DNA of 64,000 nt from an uncultured Eisenbergiella sp. (GTDB lineage Bacteria > Bacillota > Clostridia > Lachnospirales > Lachnospiraceae), in the NCBI GenBank assembly GCA_947630215.1, contig CANRGX010000001.1, positions 115,617 through 179,616 of the forward strand. The letters run 5' to 3'. Positions 10,901 to 19,319 of this stretch are shown here, piece by piece. Numbering within the stretch: position 1 is the first letter of the stretch; every line of letters starts with the position of its first letter. The notes under the pieces are model-generated. The model had not been told where the DNA came from. It made no database searches and worked only from the letters and a program-made list of their open reading frames with translations. The position numbers and the translations under genes are program-made.

Positions 10901-12939
10901 TAAAGAAAGAGGCGCAGGGACAGGGCGAGATTGCAGTCGCCGTGACCGTGCCGTCGGGATATGTCCTGGATGGCGAGACAGAACCGAAACTGGAGGATCT
11001 GAGCGAGAAAGAGAAGGATAAGGGGTTTGCGGATAATTTTGAAGTAAAAAAAGCGGACGGGGATGACAAAAAGCTGATTATCACGCAGAAAGCGGAGACG
11101 CTGGAGAACAACGAGGCAAACGGCAACAAGCCGGTGCTGGCGGGGTATCTGGTCCTGAAGTGCGAAGGCTATGCGGAATCCAAAATCAAGATCACGATTC
11201 CTACGGAAAATACGCAGCCGTCCTATGTGCTTTCTCTGACGACGTTGTCCTTGAATACGAACGCGCAGGATCAGGAATTTCAGATTCAGCTTCTGGATAA
11301 GAAGACCAAGTCCGTCATTGACCTGGATGGCTTTACGGTAAAGGTCAACAAGCCAAAATCCAGCGAATGCTATTGGTTCGATATGGACAATATGGCGGAA
11401 GTGGATGAGAGTGGCGATGTGATTAAGGTGAAGTTCCAGGGTGATTCCTCGGCGAAGCTCCCGAAGTCTTCCACCTTGTATCTGGATTTGGAGTCGTCTC
11501 AGGAGTGGAGCTCTGCGATTTCCTATAAGCTGACCGTGAAAGCAAGTTCTACGATCCCGACAGCGAAGCTTTCCGCCAGTACCATTACAATCAATCAGTC
11601 ATTTTTTGAAAAAGGTACGACCGAAATTTCGCTGAACCAGGCAGATGCAGAACTGCCTGAAGTGGAGTTTGAGACGAAGGAAAAAGGAACAAAGAAAGAA
11701 AACGCGGACAAGATTCAGCTTAGCTACGAGGAAGGAACGATAACGGCCTCTATCAGTAAGGAAGACAAACCCGCGGTAGGGACATACAGTTATACGGTCA
11801 AGCCCAGGGTACAATATGCCAATACAGAGACGAAGGAATGGATAAAAACTCTCACGATCAAGGTGCAGATTGAAGAAAAGGTGCCGCAGATCAAGCTGAA
11901 GTCGAATACGTTCAGCCTCAATACAACGGTTGACCCGGGAATGGAACAGGCAAAACAGACCTTTACGTGGCAATATCTGCCTAAGGACGAGGATCTGGGC
12001 GTTCTGCCGGCGCTGGAAAACGTTACGATATACGACAAGACAAATTCCCATGAATACTCCGTTTCCGATGCGCCGATCAAGATTTCTGCCAGTCAGGATA
12101 AGGACACGTCAACTCTGTATTTTGGCGTGGAACTGACCGGCAAGGAAAAGATCAGCAAAACGACGACCTATGAGATTCGGAATATCAAGATTGGAGAGGC
12201 GGAGGTCAATCCGCTGACGGTCAAGGTTAAGCCGATTACAGCCAAACCTACGATAACTCTGAGCAAAAAGGGCAGCATCAACGTGCTGGACAGCTCCACG
12301 GGCTTTATTTACACGGTCAAGATTAAGAATTATGCGGGCAGCATCGATATGGCGGGAGACAGCCCGAACGCTAAGGTGTTTGCGGAGTTCCCGAAAAGCG
12401 GGACGGATTTCCTGACGCAGGGAATGCATTTTAAGCTGGAACCGGTGAAGGAAAAGGGCGAGATTGTGCCCAATCAGTTCAGGCTGTTCGTGGATCCGGA
12501 CAAAGCGCAGGAAATTGAGCAAAGAAATTATAAGCTGATTTTGCGGTTCTATGTGGGCGGGAAACTCATGAACGAGGAAAAGAACGGTACGGTTGTAGAG
12601 ATTAAACCGACCCAGACCATGCCGAAGGTGAAAGTCGGAACCACCGCCATGAATTTTTATATGAATGTGAAGGATTACGCAGTAACCACCACGTTGGAAC
12701 CGCAGAAGGAGACGGACGCTAAGATCAAGAAAGTAGTTTGGGCGAAGAAAACCTCGGATCTGGTGAAGGATGCGTTTTATCAGCCTCAGTTTGAAGACGG
12801 AAAGCTGACGGTTAAGATCAAGAACCCCGCATTGCTGAAGAAGGGCTCATCCTATAGTCTGATATTCGCTATCCAATGCGATAATCAGTTCGCAGAAACG
12901 GAAGGGACGACGTTTACGATTAAAGTGACAATGAAATAG
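7924..12939 (+). CDS. Secreted BspA-like leucine-rich-repeat surface protein
   Basis: About 1671 residues. TTG at 7924 is chosen as start because GGAGG lies eight bases upstream; it yields a clean signal peptide (basic start, LAAFLCASMLL core, ASYVLAAS cleavage region). Residues about 35-190 are a Glu/Ser/Thr-rich low-complexity stalk with Thr-Glu runs and repeated Ser-Gly-Asn motifs. Residues about 230-540 are BspA/LRR_5 repeats, seen as recurring phrases such as ITEIEEDCFENCSSL and LTKIGNSAFAGCARL. The remainder consists of beta-rich, Ig-like segments to the end. No LPXTG sorting signal is seen, so attachment is unclear. It is a lone transcription unit between two glycan operons; adhesion is plausible but unproven. 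Confidence 0.85.
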   Translation: MRNRLRILAAFLCASMLLTSNASYVLAASVSGNGDMLTDEVVSDGDLTDAGDDGESVPTVTETEEETQKDKQEPSQEPESSDPEDELPGSSQPAQGENGSEEASVEPSSEEPSGSEPSEEATETDSAEETEESSIPAETETESMTEDVTETVTETETETETEEFDVSGNDISGNDLSLLTGFQLLAVAPSTMSKYFKVSEGKLELQEGIDKANLPKKITAKDWTSLGDTITEIPAGVLDGESGVEQLEIPKSVTTFAEGAFYGAEHLQYVSFEDNQTGATKLCKRMFSNCDKLLGSEAGAPFQIPSGITEIEEDCFENCSSLLGVKFPSALTKIGVRAFKGCTSMQSAPLDGTEITELDNYSFQNAGITELVFPAGLTKIGNSAFAGCARLGKVDFSKITKLTSFGSSAFLGSGVQYIDFGTGVETIPESAFSGCDKLQGTLKGGSPNPADMLIIGSENQGSGVKTIKTNAFANCVQLKLLQLNASVENVGSGAFVGCSGLKEIDIYNGKGKESTIALAYNAFPSNDKMVVRGYGGTVEEWAGTYKDQGVVYDSLYPAYELEIKYPNGGGSCTWDKKEAKIGETVKLTPKANSGYTLLAVLCGGRTLGADGTFVIQSGDISRDKILIDVIFVKKSGDGATTAGDYTLKATGGSLSIMSNTLRFPNTLMSTRLVIEKDGRATNSSVWSYTVTKKKDCVSIDAEGNIRALKTTGDSPAQITAKLKNTSVQLSLDVYVGAEKKIKEIKEFEFETVTGFKNSTETFTDGESYQMQVLSISQNLVKSALSSKSTKNIGVTVKAVNESEEQIDLAYTWVSGDTGVVKLASSDTSSGTNTLKICGIGTTTVTVTSKLANSDGEKLSKKFIVKVVDKAPHIEAASININPSNSEPVSFKLICVPDTQIETGGSNAPAVVDSKYQEITGLEPDYDDDSKTVSLYLDPDSAYAKKDQTIKNLYLRVFIQDEALPYYVQMPNVVITKKEPKLSVKLTGKINRFLKKEAQGQGEIAVAVTVPSGYVLDGETEPKLEDLSEKEKDKGFADNFEVKKADGDDKKLIITQKAETLENNEANGNKPVLAGYLVLKCEGYAESKIKITIPTENTQPSYVLSLTTLSLNTNAQDQEFQIQLLDKKTKSVIDLDGFTVKVNKPKSSECYWFDMDNMAEVDESGDVIKVKFQGDSSAKLPKSSTLYLDLESSQEWSSAISYKLTVKASSTIPTAKLSASTITINQSFFEKGTTEISLNQADAELPEVEFETKEKGTKKENADKIQLSYEEGTITASISKEDKPAVGTYSYTVKPRVQYANTETKEWIKTLTIKVQIEEKVPQIKLKSNTFSLNTTVDPGMEQAKQTFTWQYLPKDEDLGVLPALENVTIYDKTNSHEYSVSDAPIKISASQDKDTSTLYFGVELTGKEKISKTTTYEIRNIKIGEAEVNPLTVKVKPITAKPTITLSKKGSINVLDSSTGFIYTVKIKNYAGSIDMAGDSPNAKVFAEFPKSGTDFLTQGMHFKLEPVKEKGEIVPNQFRLFVDPDKAQEIEQRNYKLILRFYVGGKLMNEEKNGTVVEIKPTQTMPKVKVGTTAMNFYMNVKDYAVTTTLEPQKETDAKIKKVVWAKKTSDLVKDAFYQPQFEDGKLTVKIKNPALLKKGSSYSLIFAIQCDNQFAETEGTTFTIKVTMK

Positions 12940-12960
12940 GGAATGCCTAACCGCACAGAG

Positions 12961-12999
12961 GGCCGGGAATATCGGATAAATCATATTCCCGGCCTTTTT
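12961..12999 (+). terminator. Intrinsic terminator after the BspA-like gene
   Basis: A perfect 12-bp stem GGCCGGGAATAT / ATATTCCCGGCC with a ten-base loop, followed by five T. It lies 22 bases after the stop at 12939. Confidence 0.92.
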
Positions 13000-13037
13000 G
13001 TGCAAAAAAGACGGGAGAGGATGTTGCACACTGTCTC

Positions 13038-13066
13038 TTGAATAAAGCAGCGTCATAGGGTAAAAT
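13038..13066 (+). promoter_or_regulatory. Promoter of the glycan-modification operon
   Basis: TTGAAT (13038-13043), 17-base spacer, TAAAAT (13061-13066), upstream of the GT2 gene at 13123 and downstream of the strong terminator at 12961. It probably drives the tightly packed genes from 13123 to 22284. Confidence 0.6.
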
Positions 13067-13122
13067 AAACCATGGACGGATGATATGCCGCCGGGTACGG
13101 ACAAAAGGAGTCGGGATAGTAC

Positions 13123-14106
13123 ATGAAGACTACGGTTTTATATCTCGTTGTCCCCTGTTACAACGAGGAAGAAGTGCTGGAAAAATCCGCGGCGCGCCTG
13201 AAGGATAAAATGGCGCGTCTGACGCAGGCGGGGCGGATCGGAAAAAGGAGCCGGGTGCTGTTTGTCAACGACGGCAGCCGGGACCGGACCTGGGAGATCA
13301 TCCGGGAACTGACGAAGCAGGACGAGCTGTTTGCCGGCCTGAGCTTTTCCCGCAATTACGGGCACCAGAGCGCGATCCTGGCGGGTATGCTGGCGGCCCG
13401 CGGCAGGGCGGACGCGGTGGTTACCATCGACGCGGATCTGCAGCAGGATATAGAGGCGCTGGATCGGTTCCTGGACTGCTACGAGAACGGAAGCGAGATC
13501 GTCTATGGGATCCGCAACGACCGGAACACGGACGGCGTTTTTAAAAAGACCACCGCGCGGATCTTCTATAAGCTGATGCATCTGCTGGGCTGCGAGACCA
13601 TCACGAACCACGCCGATTACCGTCTGCTGTCCAAAAAGGCGCTGGACGCGCTGGCGGAATTTAAGGAAGTAAATTTGTTTTTACGGGGCCTGATCCCCAG
13701 TATGGGGTTTGCGTCGGACGTGGTGTATTTTGATGTAAAGGAAAGGGAAGCGGGACAGTCCAAGTATACGCTGCGCAAAATGATCACACTGGCGGTGGAC
13801 GGCATCACCTCCATGAGTACCCGGCCGCTGCAGATCAGTACGGGGCTGGGATTTGTGGCCTGTCTGTTCAGCATCGGGATGTTCCTTTCCTGTATCATAG
13901 ACTGGGTAAACGGACGGGTGGTGGCAGGCTGGACTTCTACGGTGGCCATTATCTGTCTGATCGGCGGTATGATGATGATCTCCCAGGGGATCATCGGAAC
14001 CTATATCGGCAAGATTTATATGGAGAGCAAGGAACGGCCCCGGTACATTGTGGAGGCGGTGATTCTGCACGACGGAGAGAAAGAAGATGCGAACGGACGG
14101 GATTGA
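13123..14106 (+). CDS. GT2 polyprenyl-phosphate glycosyltransferase (DPM1/GtrB-like)
   Basis: 327 residues. The GT2 domain starts with LVVPCYNEEEVLEK (about 6-19), has the nucleotide-binding FVNDGSRDRTW (about 47-57) and the DADLQQD metal/donor motif (about 104-110). Two hydrophobic helices follow near the C-terminus (about 240-295), the architecture of GtrB/CsbB enzymes that make undecaprenyl-phosphate-sugar. Such carriers feed GT-C transferases or modification enzymes on the outer face. The 3' end overlaps the next gene by 20 bases, indicating translational coupling with the deacetylase. Confidence 0.87.
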   Translation: MKTTVLYLVVPCYNEEEVLEKSAARLKDKMARLTQAGRIGKRSRVLFVNDGSRDRTWEIIRELTKQDELFAGLSFSRNYGHQSAILAGMLAARGRADAVVTIDADLQQDIEALDRFLDCYENGSEIVYGIRNDRNTDGVFKKTTARIFYKLMHLLGCETITNHADYRLLSKKALDALAEFKEVNLFLRGLIPSMGFASDVVYFDVKEREAGQSKYTLRKMITLAVDGITSMSTRPLQISTGLGFVACLFSIGMFLSCIIDWVNGRVVAGWTSTVAIICLIGGMMMISQGIIGTYIGKIYMESKERPRYIVEAVILHDGEKEDANGRD

Positions 14107-14971
14107 CATTCACGCGGACGATTTCGGAGAGTCCGTCCACGCCTCCGCGGACATTCTGGACTGTATCCGCGCCGGAAAGCTGGACAGCATCAGCGTCCTG
14201 TGCAATATGAGCTGTTTTGAAGAATGCGTCGGGCTGTACCGGGCGATGCCGGTAGAGCAGACGGCGCCGGTGAAGATTTCCGTCCACATCAACCTGATGG
14301 AGGGAAGCAGTCTGACAGAGCCGGGCAGCCTGCCGGATCTGACGGACAGACAGGGGCATTTTTGCTGTTCCTGGGGCAGGCTGTTTGCGCATTCCTTCCT
14401 GCCCGGTCAGAAAAAATGGAAGGCACAGCTCAAACGGGAAATCCGCGCGCAGATCGGGGCTGTGCGGGCCGCCTTTCCCGGGATGGGAGCGCTGCGGATC
14501 GACAGCCATCAGCACACCCACATGATTCCATTGGTGGCAAAAGCGCTGTTTGAGGTGCTGGAGGAGGAAGGCTGGGAGACGGAATATATCCGGGATGCGG
14601 CCGAGCCGCTGTTTGTCTTTTTGAGACGGCCCTCTCTGTATAAAACCTACCGTCCGGTGAATTTTCTGAAAAACCTGGTCTTACATTTTTGTTCCCGGTT
14701 GTTACGACGGCGTTTCCGCAAATGCGGCTTTGCTCCCATGTGTCTCTGGGGACTGGTCATGAGCGGGGAAATGGACGAAAAACGGGTGCGCCTGCTGCTG
14801 CCCGATATGCGCCGTTTTGCCCAAAGGCATGGCAAAAAGCTGGAAATTCTTTTCCACCCGGGGAGTGTACTGCCGGAGGAGATCGGAGAGGAATTTTCTC
14901 AGGCAGAGGCGGTTGCATTTCATGTTTCGCCCAAACGGGAAATCGAAAAGCAGGCGGTCCGCGCCCTATAG
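14087..14971 (+). CDS. ChbG/HpnK (YdjC) family carbohydrate deacetylase
   Basis: 294 residues. The metal-binding HADDFGES motif lies at about 8-15, VHINLMEG at about 66-73, and SHQHTHM at about 142-148; these are the three hallmark blocks of the YdjC/ChbG fold. Family members remove N-acetyl groups from amino sugars. Encoded between two DPM1-like transferases and overlapping the first, it probably deacetylates a lipid-linked or surface amino sugar, freeing an amine. The start ATG follows GGAGAGAAAGAAG. Substrate is not visible from the sequence. Confidence 0.85.
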   Translation: MRTDGIDIHADDFGESVHASADILDCIRAGKLDSISVLCNMSCFEECVGLYRAMPVEQTAPVKISVHINLMEGSSLTEPGSLPDLTDRQGHFCCSWGRLFAHSFLPGQKKWKAQLKREIRAQIGAVRAAFPGMGALRIDSHQHTHMIPLVAKALFEVLEEEGWETEYIRDAAEPLFVFLRRPSLYKTYRPVNFLKNLVLHFCSRLLRRRFRKCGFAPMCLWGLVMSGEMDEKRVRLLLPDMRRFAQRHGKKLEILFHPGSVLPEEIGEEFSQAEAVAFHVSPKREIEKQAVRAL

Positions 14972-15007
14972 GGGCAGGGCCGTCCGGGAGAAGTGGGGAG
15001 TGTTAAG

Positions 15008-15952
15008 ATGGACAAAATAGCGGTACTGGTGCCCTGTTATAACGAGGAAAAGACTATCGGGAAGGTAGTGCGGGACGCTAAGCGGATGCTGCCGGAAGCG
15101 GTGGTCTATGTTTACGATAACAATTCTACAGATCGCACGGCCCAAATTGCTGCGGACGAGGGAGCGGTGGTGCGCCATGAATATCAGCAGGGGAAGGGCA
15201 ATGTGATCCGCCGGATGTTCCAGGAGATCGACGCCGCCTGCTATGTCATGGTGGACGGGGACGATACCTATCCTATGGAGGACGCGCCGGAAATGGTGCG
15301 GCTGGTGCTTTCCCAAAATGCCGACATGGTGGTAGGGGACCGGCTTTCCTCCACGTATTTTGAGGAAAATAAGCGCCCCTTCCACAATCTGGGCAACAGC
15401 ATGGTGCGTTCCGCCATCAATCTGCTTTTTAAATCGGATATCCGGGATATTATGACGGGGTACCGGGCCTTTTCCTATCGCTTCGTCAAAACCTTTCCCG
15501 TGCTGTCCCGGGGATTTGAAATCGAAACGGAAATGACGATTCATGCGGTCTATAACAATATGCAGGTGGAGAACGTGGTAATCGCTTACCGGGATCGGCC
15601 GGAGGGAAGTCAATCCAAGCTTAACACCTATTCCGACGGCTTTCGGGTGCTGCGGATGATTTTCCGGATGTTCCGCCAGTACCGGCCCTTTGCGTTTTTC
15701 GGGCTGCTGGTGCTGATTCTGTCTGCGCTGGCCGCCGCGTTCTTTATCCCGGTGGGAATCGAGTATGTAAAAACCGGGCTGGTGCTCAAGTTCCCCACGC
15801 TGATTGTCTGCGGGTTCGCGGCGCTGGCGGCGATCCAGTCTTTTTTCGCCGGGTTGATTCTGCACAATCTGGGCATGAAGGACAGAAGGGATTTTGAGTT
15901 CCGCCTGCAGCTGGTGGAAAGAATGAAAACGGGGAGCGGCAAGCATGCTTAA
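15008..15952 (+). CDS. GT2 DPM1-like glycosyltransferase with C-terminal membrane helices
   Basis: 314 residues. The GT2 start is AVLVPCYNEEKTIGKVV (about 4-20), followed by VYDNNSTDRTAQIA and the DXD-type motif MVDGDDTYPM (about 78-87). Two membrane helices lie near 225-245 and 260-285. This is the layout of dolichol/undecaprenyl-phosphate glucose or mannose synthases. A GTG lies 15 bases upstream, but ATG 15008 sits seven bases after GGGGAG and is preferred. Its 3' end overlaps the FkbH-like gene by eight bases. Two such synthases in one operon suggest two different lipid-phosphate sugars. Confidence 0.87.
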   Translation: MDKIAVLVPCYNEEKTIGKVVRDAKRMLPEAVVYVYDNNSTDRTAQIAADEGAVVRHEYQQGKGNVIRRMFQEIDAACYVMVDGDDTYPMEDAPEMVRLVLSQNADMVVGDRLSSTYFEENKRPFHNLGNSMVRSAINLLFKSDIRDIMTGYRAFSYRFVKTFPVLSRGFEIETEMTIHAVYNNMQVENVVIAYRDRPEGSQSKLNTYSDGFRVLRMIFRMFRQYRPFAFFGLLVLILSALAAAFFIPVGIEYVKTGLVLKFPTLIVCGFAALAAIQSFFAGLILHNLGMKDRRDFEFRLQLVERMKTGSGKHA

Positions 15953-17741
15953 AGAACTGGAATATCCTTTTGACAGCGAATGGATTTTAAAGAAATCCAA
16001 AAGCATAAAGAAAAGACTGCTGGAAGAATCCACGCCGCGTCTGCCCAAACGGATCGCGGTGCTGGGCGGCTCCACGACCCACGACATCGTCCGGATCCTG
16101 GAGCTTTTCCTGCTTAATCAGGGAATTGAGCCCTCCTTTTATGAATCGGAGTTCAATCAGTACTGGGAGGACGCCATGTTCGGCAACGAAAAGCTGGAGG
16201 CTTTCCGGCCGGATGTGATTTTTGTGCATACCAGCCTGCGCAACATCCGGGCGTTTCCGGCGGCGGGCGACTCCAAAGAACAGGTGGAAGCGCTGCTGGA
16301 AGCGGAATATGGCCGGTTTGAAACCATGTGGGACAGACTGGCGCAGGTCTGGCACTGTCCCATTATTCAGAACAATTTTGAATATCCGTACTTTCGGCTC
16401 ATGGGGAACCAGGACGCGGCAGCGCCCTATGGCAGGACGCACTTTGTCAGCCTGCTGAATTTGAAATTTGCCGGGTACGCCCAGACGCATGAAAACTTCT
16501 ATCTCAACGACATCAACTATCAGTCGGCGGTCTACGGGCTGGACAAATGGTCGGCGCCTTTTTTCTGGCATATGTATAAGTACGCGCTGTGCCTTCCGGC
16601 CATTCCCTGGCTGGCCCACAATGTGGCCAATATCATCAAATCCCTTTTCGGAAAAAACAAAAAGTCCCTGGTGCTGGATCTGGACAACACGCTCTGGGGC
16701 GGCGTGGTAGGAGACGACGGGCCGGAGAACTTAGAGATCGGGCAGGAAACCAGTCTGGGTCAGGTGTATGCGGAATTTCAGTCCTATGTGAAGCTGCTGA
16801 AGGACTATGGGGTGATGCTCAACGTGGCTTCCAAAAATGAGGAGGAAAACGCGCTGGCAGGACTGCGGCACCCGGCCGGTGTGCTTCGCCCGGAGGATTT
16901 TATTCTGATAAAAGCGAATTGGGAACCTAAAAGTCAGAATATTTTGAAAATTGCAGAAGAAATGAATATATTGCCAGACAGTTTGGTATTTGCTGACGAC
17001 AATCCGGCGGAGCGGGAGATTGTGCGCTGTCAGGCGCCGGGCGTGACCGCGCCGGAGATCGGCAGGCCGGAGGATTCCATCCGGGTGCTGGATCGGGGCG
17101 GGTATTTTGAGGTGACGTCCCTTTCCGAGGATGACCGGAAACGAAATGAGATGTATCAGGCCAACCGGATGCGGCAGCAGCAGCAGGCCGCCTTTGCGGA
17201 TTACGGGGAATATCTGCTTTCCTTACAGATGAAGGCAAAGATCGCGCCCTTTGAGCCGGTGTATCTGGCGCGGATCGCCCAGCTCACCAATAAGAGCAAT
17301 CAGTTTAATTTGACGACCCGGCGGTTCACCCAGGCGCAGATCGAGCAGATGGCGCAGGATCGTTCCTATCTTACCCTGTATGGGAAGCTGGAGGACAAGT
17401 TCGGAGACAACGGCGTGGTTTCCGTGGTCATCGGACGGCTGGAGGGAGACTGCGCGCATATCGAGCTGTGGCTCATGAGCTGCCGCGTCTTGAAACGGGA
17501 TATGGAGGCCGCCATGATGGACGCATTTTTACAGCGATGTCTGGCGGCGGGGGCGCATACGGTTTTCGGGTATTATTATCCCACGGCGAAAAACGGTATG
17601 GTACGGGATTTTTACGGGCAGCAGGGCTTTGAAAAGGTGTCGGAGGAGACGGACGGCAGCACTGTCTGGAAATATGAAATTCCGGTTCCCTATGAGAACC
17701 GGAATCATGTGATTCAAGTGGAGGGGCAGGATGCTCTTTAA
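15945..17741 (+). CDS. FkbH-like HAD-IIIC family protein
   Basis: 598 residues with three parts. Residues about 35-200 form an SGNH-like region beginning AVLGGSTTHDIVRI. Residues about 238-390 are the HAD-IIIC domain with the catalytic VLDLDNTLWGGVVGDDG (Asp-x-Asp near 245). The C-terminus (about 425-585) is GNAT-like, with LTNKSNQFNLTTRRFT and a final GVVSVVIG segment. FkbH relatives load a glyceryl unit from 1,3-bisphosphoglycerate onto an acyl carrier protein; no carrier protein gene is seen nearby. The next genes encode an MBOAT and an SGNH protein, which suggests a three-carbon or acyl group destined for surface transfer. Confidence 0.85.
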   Translation: MLKELEYPFDSEWILKKSKSIKKRLLEESTPRLPKRIAVLGGSTTHDIVRILELFLLNQGIEPSFYESEFNQYWEDAMFGNEKLEAFRPDVIFVHTSLRNIRAFPAAGDSKEQVEALLEAEYGRFETMWDRLAQVWHCPIIQNNFEYPYFRLMGNQDAAAPYGRTHFVSLLNLKFAGYAQTHENFYLNDINYQSAVYGLDKWSAPFFWHMYKYALCLPAIPWLAHNVANIIKSLFGKNKKSLVLDLDNTLWGGVVGDDGPENLEIGQETSLGQVYAEFQSYVKLLKDYGVMLNVASKNEEENALAGLRHPAGVLRPEDFILIKANWEPKSQNILKIAEEMNILPDSLVFADDNPAEREIVRCQAPGVTAPEIGRPEDSIRVLDRGGYFEVTSLSEDDRKRNEMYQANRMRQQQQAAFADYGEYLLSLQMKAKIAPFEPVYLARIAQLTNKSNQFNLTTRRFTQAQIEQMAQDRSYLTLYGKLEDKFGDNGVVSVVIGRLEGDCAHIELWLMSCRVLKRDMEAAMMDAFLQRCLAAGAHTVFGYYYPTAKNGMVRDFYGQQGFEKVSEETDGSTVWKYEIPVPYENRNHVIQVEGQDAL

Positions 17742-19269
17742 TTCCTATCTTTTTATTTTGCTTTTCCTGCCGCTGTGCGTATGCAATTTTTATTCGATGG
17801 AGCGCGACTGGCGGCATGCGTCCAATCTGCCGTACCGGGCAGGGCGGGCGAAGCAGTGGCTGGTAGCCTTTTCTTTCTGGTTTTACGGGTTCTTTCATCT
17901 CCGGTACCTGGGGATCATGCTGGGCAGCATCGGGTTCAATTATCTGATCTGCACCGGGATCCTGAAGGCGCGCAAAAAGGCGGGGGCAAATCTGCTTCTG
18001 GCCGCTGGCGTGGCCGGAAATCTGGGCCTGTTGTTCTATTTTAAGTATTATGACTTTTTTGTCGGGAACCTGAATGCGCTGTTTGGGACAAATCTGGCGC
18101 TGAAACATATTTTGCTGCCGCTGGGCATCAGCTTTTTTACCTTTCAGCAGATCGGGTTTTTAGCGGACGCCTGGCGGGGGGAGGTAAAAACGGTTCTGCA
18201 GCAGAACGGCAGGCCGGGCGACAGGGTATCGCTGCTGGATTACACGCTGTTCGTTTCCTTTTTCCCTCAGTTGATTGCGGGCCCCATCGTCAGCTTTGAG
18301 GAGATGGCCCCCCAGTTTTTCCGGATCGGGAAACGGGAGTTTTCCTGGGAGACCTTTTCGCGGGGCGTCTGCCTGTTTGTCCTGGGGCTGGGGAAAAAGG
18401 TATTGCTGGCGGACACCTTCGGGCGGGCGGTGGATTTCGGATATGGGAACCTCTCCTCCCTGAGCGGGACGGACGCGGCGCTGGTCATCCTGTTTTATTC
18501 CCTGCAGCTTTATTTTGATTTTTCCGGCTACTGCGACATGGCGCGGGGAATTGGCCGTATGTTCGGCATGGAAATCCCCTCAAACTTCGATTGCCCTTAC
18601 CGTTCGGCGGGTCCGACGGAATTTTGGCGGCGGTGGCACATGACGCTGAACCGGTTTCTGACCAAATATGTATATATTCCCCTGGGCGGCAGCCGCAAGG
18701 GAACGGCGCGTCTGTACGGGAATCTGCTGCTGGTATTTTTGATAAGCGGCCTGTGGCACGGGGCAGGATGGAATTTCGTGATCTGGGGGCTTTTGCACGG
18801 GGTGGCCTGTATGCTGGAGCGGATCTGGCAGCGGGGCAAGGATCGGTCCTCGGAAAAGATGGGGCCGGTGAAACGCTTTTTGTCGGTGGCCGTCACCTTC
18901 CTTTTTGTCAGTTTTGCCTGGGTCTTTTTCCGCGCGCCGGATACCGCGTCCGCGCTGGCGCTGTTTGGCCGTCTGCTCCATGGCGGTTTTGCGCTGCCCG
19001 CCGCAGGCATCTGCGAGGGCTTCCAGCTTTCGGAGCTGTGGTATGTTTGTAAGATCCTGCATCTGGATCGGCTGCCCGGCAGTTTTCTGTATCTGTGCGC
19101 TGTCTTTACGCTGTTTTCCCTGTTTCTGGTTTTTCGGGGGAAAAATGCCCAGCAGTATGCGGAAAGGTTTACGCCAAAGGTTTCCAATATGGCCGCGCTG
19201 GCCGTGCTGGGCTGCTGGTGCGTGCTTTCCCTGTCGGGTGTGAGCACCTTTTTGTATTTTAATTTTTAG
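17731..19269 (+). CDS. MBOAT-family O-acyltransferase (AlgI/DltB-like)
   Basis: 512 residues and about ten to twelve membrane helices. The family landmarks are the RRWHMTLNRFLTKYVYIPLGG segment near 300-320 and the GLWHGAGWNFVIWGLLHG block near 339-356 that holds the invariant catalytic histidine. MBOAT proteins of this type pass acyl groups across or along the membrane to an extracellular acceptor, usually with an SGNH partner. Here it overlaps the FkbH-like gene by 11 bases, and the SGNH-like gene follows at 19320. The donor could be the FkbH product or an ordinary acyl thioester; this cannot be decided from sequence. Confidence 0.92.
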   Translation: MLFNSYLFILLFLPLCVCNFYSMERDWRHASNLPYRAGRAKQWLVAFSFWFYGFFHLRYLGIMLGSIGFNYLICTGILKARKKAGANLLLAAGVAGNLGLLFYFKYYDFFVGNLNALFGTNLALKHILLPLGISFFTFQQIGFLADAWRGEVKTVLQQNGRPGDRVSLLDYTLFVSFFPQLIAGPIVSFEEMAPQFFRIGKREFSWETFSRGVCLFVLGLGKKVLLADTFGRAVDFGYGNLSSLSGTDAALVILFYSLQLYFDFSGYCDMARGIGRMFGMEIPSNFDCPYRSAGPTEFWRRWHMTLNRFLTKYVYIPLGGSRKGTARLYGNLLLVFLISGLWHGAGWNFVIWGLLHGVACMLERIWQRGKDRSSEKMGPVKRFLSVAVTFLFVSFAWVFFRAPDTASALALFGRLLHGGFALPAAGICEGFQLSELWYVCKILHLDRLPGSFLYLCAVFTLFSLFLVFRGKNAQQYAERFTPKVSNMAALAVLGCWCVLSLSGVSTFLYFNF

Positions 19270-19319
19270 GGCTTGTGTTTGGGATGGAAAGGCCGGAAGG
19301 GAGAGCGGAGGAGGCTACG